Assembly (NCBI GenBank): GCA_934754975.1
Contig: CAKVKI010000027.1
Coordinates: 1-16,415, forward strand
DNA: 16,415 bases
Source: an uncultured Alistipes sp.
Lineage (GTDB): Bacteria; Bacteroidota; Bacteroidia; Bacteroidales; Rikenellaceae
Direction of reading: 5' to 3'
This document shows positions 13,768 through 16,415 of the stretch, piece by piece (the stretch's first letter is position 1; the number at the start of each line of letters is the position of its first letter). The translations under genes and the position numbers were made by a program. Under the pieces are notes generated by a model. The model was given only the letters and a program-made list of their open reading frames with translations, was not told the DNA's origin and searched no databases.

Positions 13768-16415
13768 ATGAAAAAGATACTGAATATCATCATACTATTT
13801 GCGGCCGTGGTCTTCTGCGGTTGCAGCGACTTCGACGATTCGGGGCTGCGCGACCGGATCGACGGTTACAAAAGCCGGATCGAAGCCCTGAAAACCAAGG
13901 CCGAGGCGCTCAGCAGGCAGCTTGCGGACCTGAGTTACCTTACCAACGGCAACGTCATCACCACCGTGTCGCAGGATGCCGACGGAAAATACGTCGTCAC
14001 CTACAAGGACAACAAGGACGTCGAACATACGGTCGTCCTGGCGACGATGGACGACATCGTCGACGTGCCGATCATCGGCGTGAAACTCGACGAGAACGGC
14101 GTTTATTACTGGACCAAGTGCATCGACGGCGAAATCACGTGGCTGACCGACGACGAGGGCGAGAAATTTCCCGTGAGCGGTTACACGCCGACGATTTCGG
14201 TCGATGCCGACGGTTACTGGACCGTGGACGGCGTGCAGATTCCCGACGCTTCGGGCAATCCGATCAAAGCCACGACCGACGCCACGTCGGTATTCCGCTC
14301 GGCGGAGCTGGACGGCGACGGCAATTTCAGCCTGACGCTCGGCGACGGAAGCACGATCACCCTGCGGGTTTTCAACTCGCTCAACCTCAAGCTGGACGCG
14401 CTGCCGGTTACCACCGTTGCAGACCCTTCGAAGAGCGTCACGGTATCCTACGAGCTTTCGGGCGAGGCTAAGGAGACGGCCATCGTGGCCGTCGCCAAGG
14501 CCGAGGGACTCGACGCCGTGCTGGACCGCGCTGCGAAGACGGTGACGGTTTCGTTCGACGCCTCGTTCTCGCGCGGTACGGTTATCGTCATGGCCTATGA
14601 CCTGGCCGACAACGTGATCGTGAAGCCGCTCTTCTACAAGGCCGCGACGCTCGGTACGGTCGCCATCTCGACGCCCGACCAGCTGGTCGCTTTCGCCGCG
14701 GCGGTCAATGCCGGCGGCGAGGAGGCCGCCGCCAAAGCCGTGCTGACGCAGGATATCGACATGAAGGACGTGGCGTGGACTCCGATCGGAAACGGCGCCT
14801 ATACGACGGCCAACGTGATGTCGGGACCTGCATTTCAGGGGACCTTCGACGGACAGGGCCATGCGGTTAAGAATCTGAAGATCGTCGTTCCGGCCGATGC
14901 TGCGGCGGGTTCGGCGTGGGGACTCTTCGGCGTGCTGAAAGGCGCGGCGGTCAGGAACCTTACCATCGGCGAAGGCTCGTCGGTCGTTTCGACCGCGGCC
15001 GCGATGACGGCCGTGGGAGCCGTGGCCGGGTATGCCTATGAAGCCACGATCGAAAACTGCGAAAACCGTGCGGCGATCGACATTCAGGGCGGCGCGGACA
15101 ACGTGCGCCAGTCGGCGGGCGGTATCGTCGGCGCGATCTGTGCCAACGAGAACGACAGTCATCTCCTCTCCTGCACCAATTACGGCAGGATCACGTCGAA
15201 AAACAGCGTGAACACCAAGAACGGGGCCACGGGCTTCTCGGTCGGCGGCATCGTCGGTTTTGCCGACGCTTCGACGACCACCGAACACTACAACAACGTC
15301 GTGGGGTGTGTCAACGAAGGTGCGGTGGACGCGCAGGCGACCCGTACGGCGGGTATCGTCGCCACGATGAACAAATATACGAAACTCGAAAGCTGCGTGA
15401 ACAATGCGGCGGTGACCTGTACCGACGTGACGGCTTCGAACAGCCGCGTGGCGGGGATCGTGTCGGCCATGGGCGGATATACCTACCTCACTTCGTGCAT
15501 CAACAACGGGACTGTCGCGTTCGCCGTTGCTGGCGATACGACGCACGGCTATGCCGCGGGCATCGCCGGCCAGACCAACGACAACAATACGACCATCGAC
15601 GGCTGCGAGAATTACGGCGCCGTACTCTCCGACATCATCAATGCCGCGGCGAACAAGTACATCGGCATCGTCTGCGCCAACACCAACAAGAAGACCATCG
15701 TGATCCGCAACTGCAAGATCGGCGGCCGGATCGGTCCTTTCTCGGGCGGCCAGCAGGGCGCGACGGAGATTACGGATCAGAATTTCGGGCAGTATATCTA
15801 CTTCACGCTCACGGGCGGCGGCGTGCCGACGCTGGAGAACAACAGCTTCTCGGGCGGAGCCTCCAAGCCGGGCATTGCGACGGTTGCCGACCTGGTGGCT
15901 TTCCGCGATGCGGTCAATGCGGGCGAAAGTACGGCGCAGTGGGAGGATGCCGGCGGCGTGGTGTCGCTGCTCGGCGACATCGACATGACGGAGGTCGCCG
16001 ACTGGACGCCGATCGGCAACGCTTCCTATACATGGGCCAGCAATCTGCTGACCATCAAGGGAAACGCTTTTAAGGGGACTTTCGACGGACAGGGGTATGC
16101 CCTGAAAAACCTGAAACTCGGCTATGCGGGCAGTGCGGCCAATACGGCTTACGGACTGTTCGGCGTGCTGGACGGAGCGACGGTGCGCAACCTGACGATC
16201 GGCGCGGCCTCGGGCGATGCGAGCGCATTGAAAGTCACCGCTTCGGGCGGCACGGCCGAGGTGGGCGTGATCGCAGGCGTATGCCGCGATGCGAACGTCT
16301 CCGACTGCGTCAATTATGCGAAGATCGAATATGACGGCACCAGCGCCGCGCGTATTTCGGCGGCGATGGTGGGCTTCATTTTCAGCGAGACGGAGGGCAC
16401 GAAGCTCGAACGCCT
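13768..16415 (+). CDS. Lipoprotein: DUF4988-like domain and two GLUG-like repeat modules (3' end beyond the window)
   Basis: An open frame of 882 codons that runs off the right edge without a stop. Signal peptide with lipobox VFCGC (C19; C17 is also a Cys), then acidic SDFDDSG. Residues about 25-58 form a coiled coil. Residues about 62-205 are DUF4988-like (VPIIGVKLDENGVYYWT at 100-116, DADGYWTVDG at 146-155, DASGNPIKA at 160-168), followed by a sandwich-like linker (about 205-290) equivalent to that of the first paralogue. GLUG-like module 1 spans about 299-655, with C-x-N motifs at 431, 469, 514, 543, 577 and 613. A connecting strand region (about 660-695) follows, and module 2 begins at about 701 (ADLVAFRDAVNAGES) and is still running at the end. 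Module 2 repeats the leader unit of module 1, evidence of internal duplication. The start is supported by alignment with both paralogues. The gene begins 30 bp after the second lipoprotein with no terminator between. Whether it ends in an enzymatic domain cannot be seen. Confidence 0.9.
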   Translation, partial: MKKILNIIILFAAVVFCGCSDFDDSGLRDRIDGYKSRIEALKTKAEALSRQLADLSYLTNGNVITTVSQDADGKYVVTYKDNKDVEHTVVLATMDDIVDVPIIGVKLDENGVYYWTKCIDGEITWLTDDEGEKFPVSGYTPTISVDADGYWTVDGVQIPDASGNPIKATTDATSVFRSAELDGDGNFSLTLGDGSTITLRVFNSLNLKLDALPVTTVADPSKSVTVSYELSGEAKETAIVAVAKAEGLDAVLDRAAKTVTVSFDASFSRGTVIVMAYDLADNVIVKPLFYKAATLGTVAISTPDQLVAFAAAVNAGGEEAAAKAVLTQDIDMKDVAWTPIGNGAYTTANVMSGPAFQGTFDGQGHAVKNLKIVVPADAAAGSAWGLFGVLKGAAVRNLTIGEGSSVVSTAAAMTAVGAVAGYAYEATIENCENRAAIDIQGGADNVRQSAGGIVGAICANENDSHLLSCTNYGRITSKNSVNTKNGATGFSVGGIVGFADASTTTEHYNNVVGCVNEGAVDAQATRTAGIVATMNKYTKLESCVNNAAVTCTDVTASNSRVAGIVSAMGGYTYLTSCINNGTVAFAVAGDTTHGYAAGIAGQTNDNNTTIDGCENYGAVLSDIINAAANKYIGIVCANTNKKTIVIRNCKIGGRIGPFSGGQQGATEITDQNFGQYIYFTLTGGGVPTLENNSFSGGASKPGIATVADLVAFRDAVNAGESTAQWEDAGGVVSLLGDIDMTEVADWTPIGNASYTWASNLLTIKGNAFKGTFDGQGYALKNLKLGYAGSAANTAYGLFGVLDGATVRNLTIGAASGDASALKVTASGGTAEVGVIAGVCRDANVSDCVNYAKIEYDGTSAARISAAMVGFIFSETEGTKLER
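14662..15732 (+). repeat. First GLUG-like module of the third lipoprotein
   Basis: Codes for residues about 299-655: DQLVAFAAAVNAGGE, LTQDIDMKDVAWTPIG, FQGTFDGQGHAVKNLKI, WGLFGVLKGAAVRNLTIG, then coils with C-x-N-x-G/A motifs, closing with NCKIGGRIGPFSGG. This closing unit matches the GGRVG/GGYVG cap of the other two lipoproteins. Confidence 0.8.
15868..16415 (+). repeat. Second GLUG-like module of the third lipoprotein (incomplete)
   Basis: Codes for residues about 701 to the window end: ADLVAFRDAVNAGES, LLGDIDMTEVADWTPIGN, FKGTFDGQGYALKNLKLG, YGLFGVLDGATVRNLTIG and the first C-V-N coil (C847). It is collinear with the start of module 1, so it arose by duplication of a whole module. Confidence 0.8.

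Overview
The window looks like a chromosomal segment of a GC-rich member of the Bacteroidales, most likely Alistipes or a near relative. This is inferred from three things seen in the sequence: high GC with strongly GC3-biased codons, promoters of the Bacteroidetes type (TAnnTTTG -7 box with a TTTG-like -33 box) and no Shine-Dalgarno sequences, and tandem lipoproteins with a DUF4988-like N-terminus, a family typical of gut Bacteroidales. No tRNA, rRNA, CRISPR array, insertion sequence or phage gene was recognised.

Left part (1-4171, minus strand). A 997-residue protein carries two response-regulator-like domains followed by a PEP/pyruvate-binding (PPDK N-terminal) ATP-grasp domain. Its stop overlaps a small VOC/glyoxalase-like gene by 20 bp, so the two probably form one operon. 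Upstream lies a separate monocistronic SAM-dependent methyltransferase gene with its own near-perfect Bacteroidetes promoter.

Middle part (4172-7813, plus strand). A divergent promoter region of about 180 bp separates the methyltransferase from a GNAT-like acyltransferase gene. That gene is followed after 17 bp by gcvT (glycine cleavage T-protein) and, after a 91-bp gap holding a strong hairpin, by a dihydroorotate dehydrogenase-like flavoprotein. A very clear intrinsic terminator at 7772-7813 closes this housekeeping block.

Right part (7814-16415, plus strand). After a leader with a perfect 8-bp stem-loop come three tandem, closely spaced paralogues. Each is a predicted lipoprotein with the lipidated cysteine at residue 19, then an acidic stretch, a short coiled coil, a DUF4988-like domain and a long array of GLUG-like repeats with a recurring C-x-N-x-G motif. 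They differ by added modules. The first ends in a phosphodiester glycosidase (NAGPA/DUF2233) domain with the DGRTS and DGGGSTT motifs. The second has a BACON-like domain inserted before the repeats. The third has a second GLUG-like module and runs off the window. The set looks like a cell-surface operon in which one scaffold has been duplicated and fitted with different heads. I infer that it binds and possibly cuts phosphodiester-containing glycans or another surface polymer; no partner transporter (SusC/SusD) is visible here. This cassette is the part of the window most likely to be undescribed.
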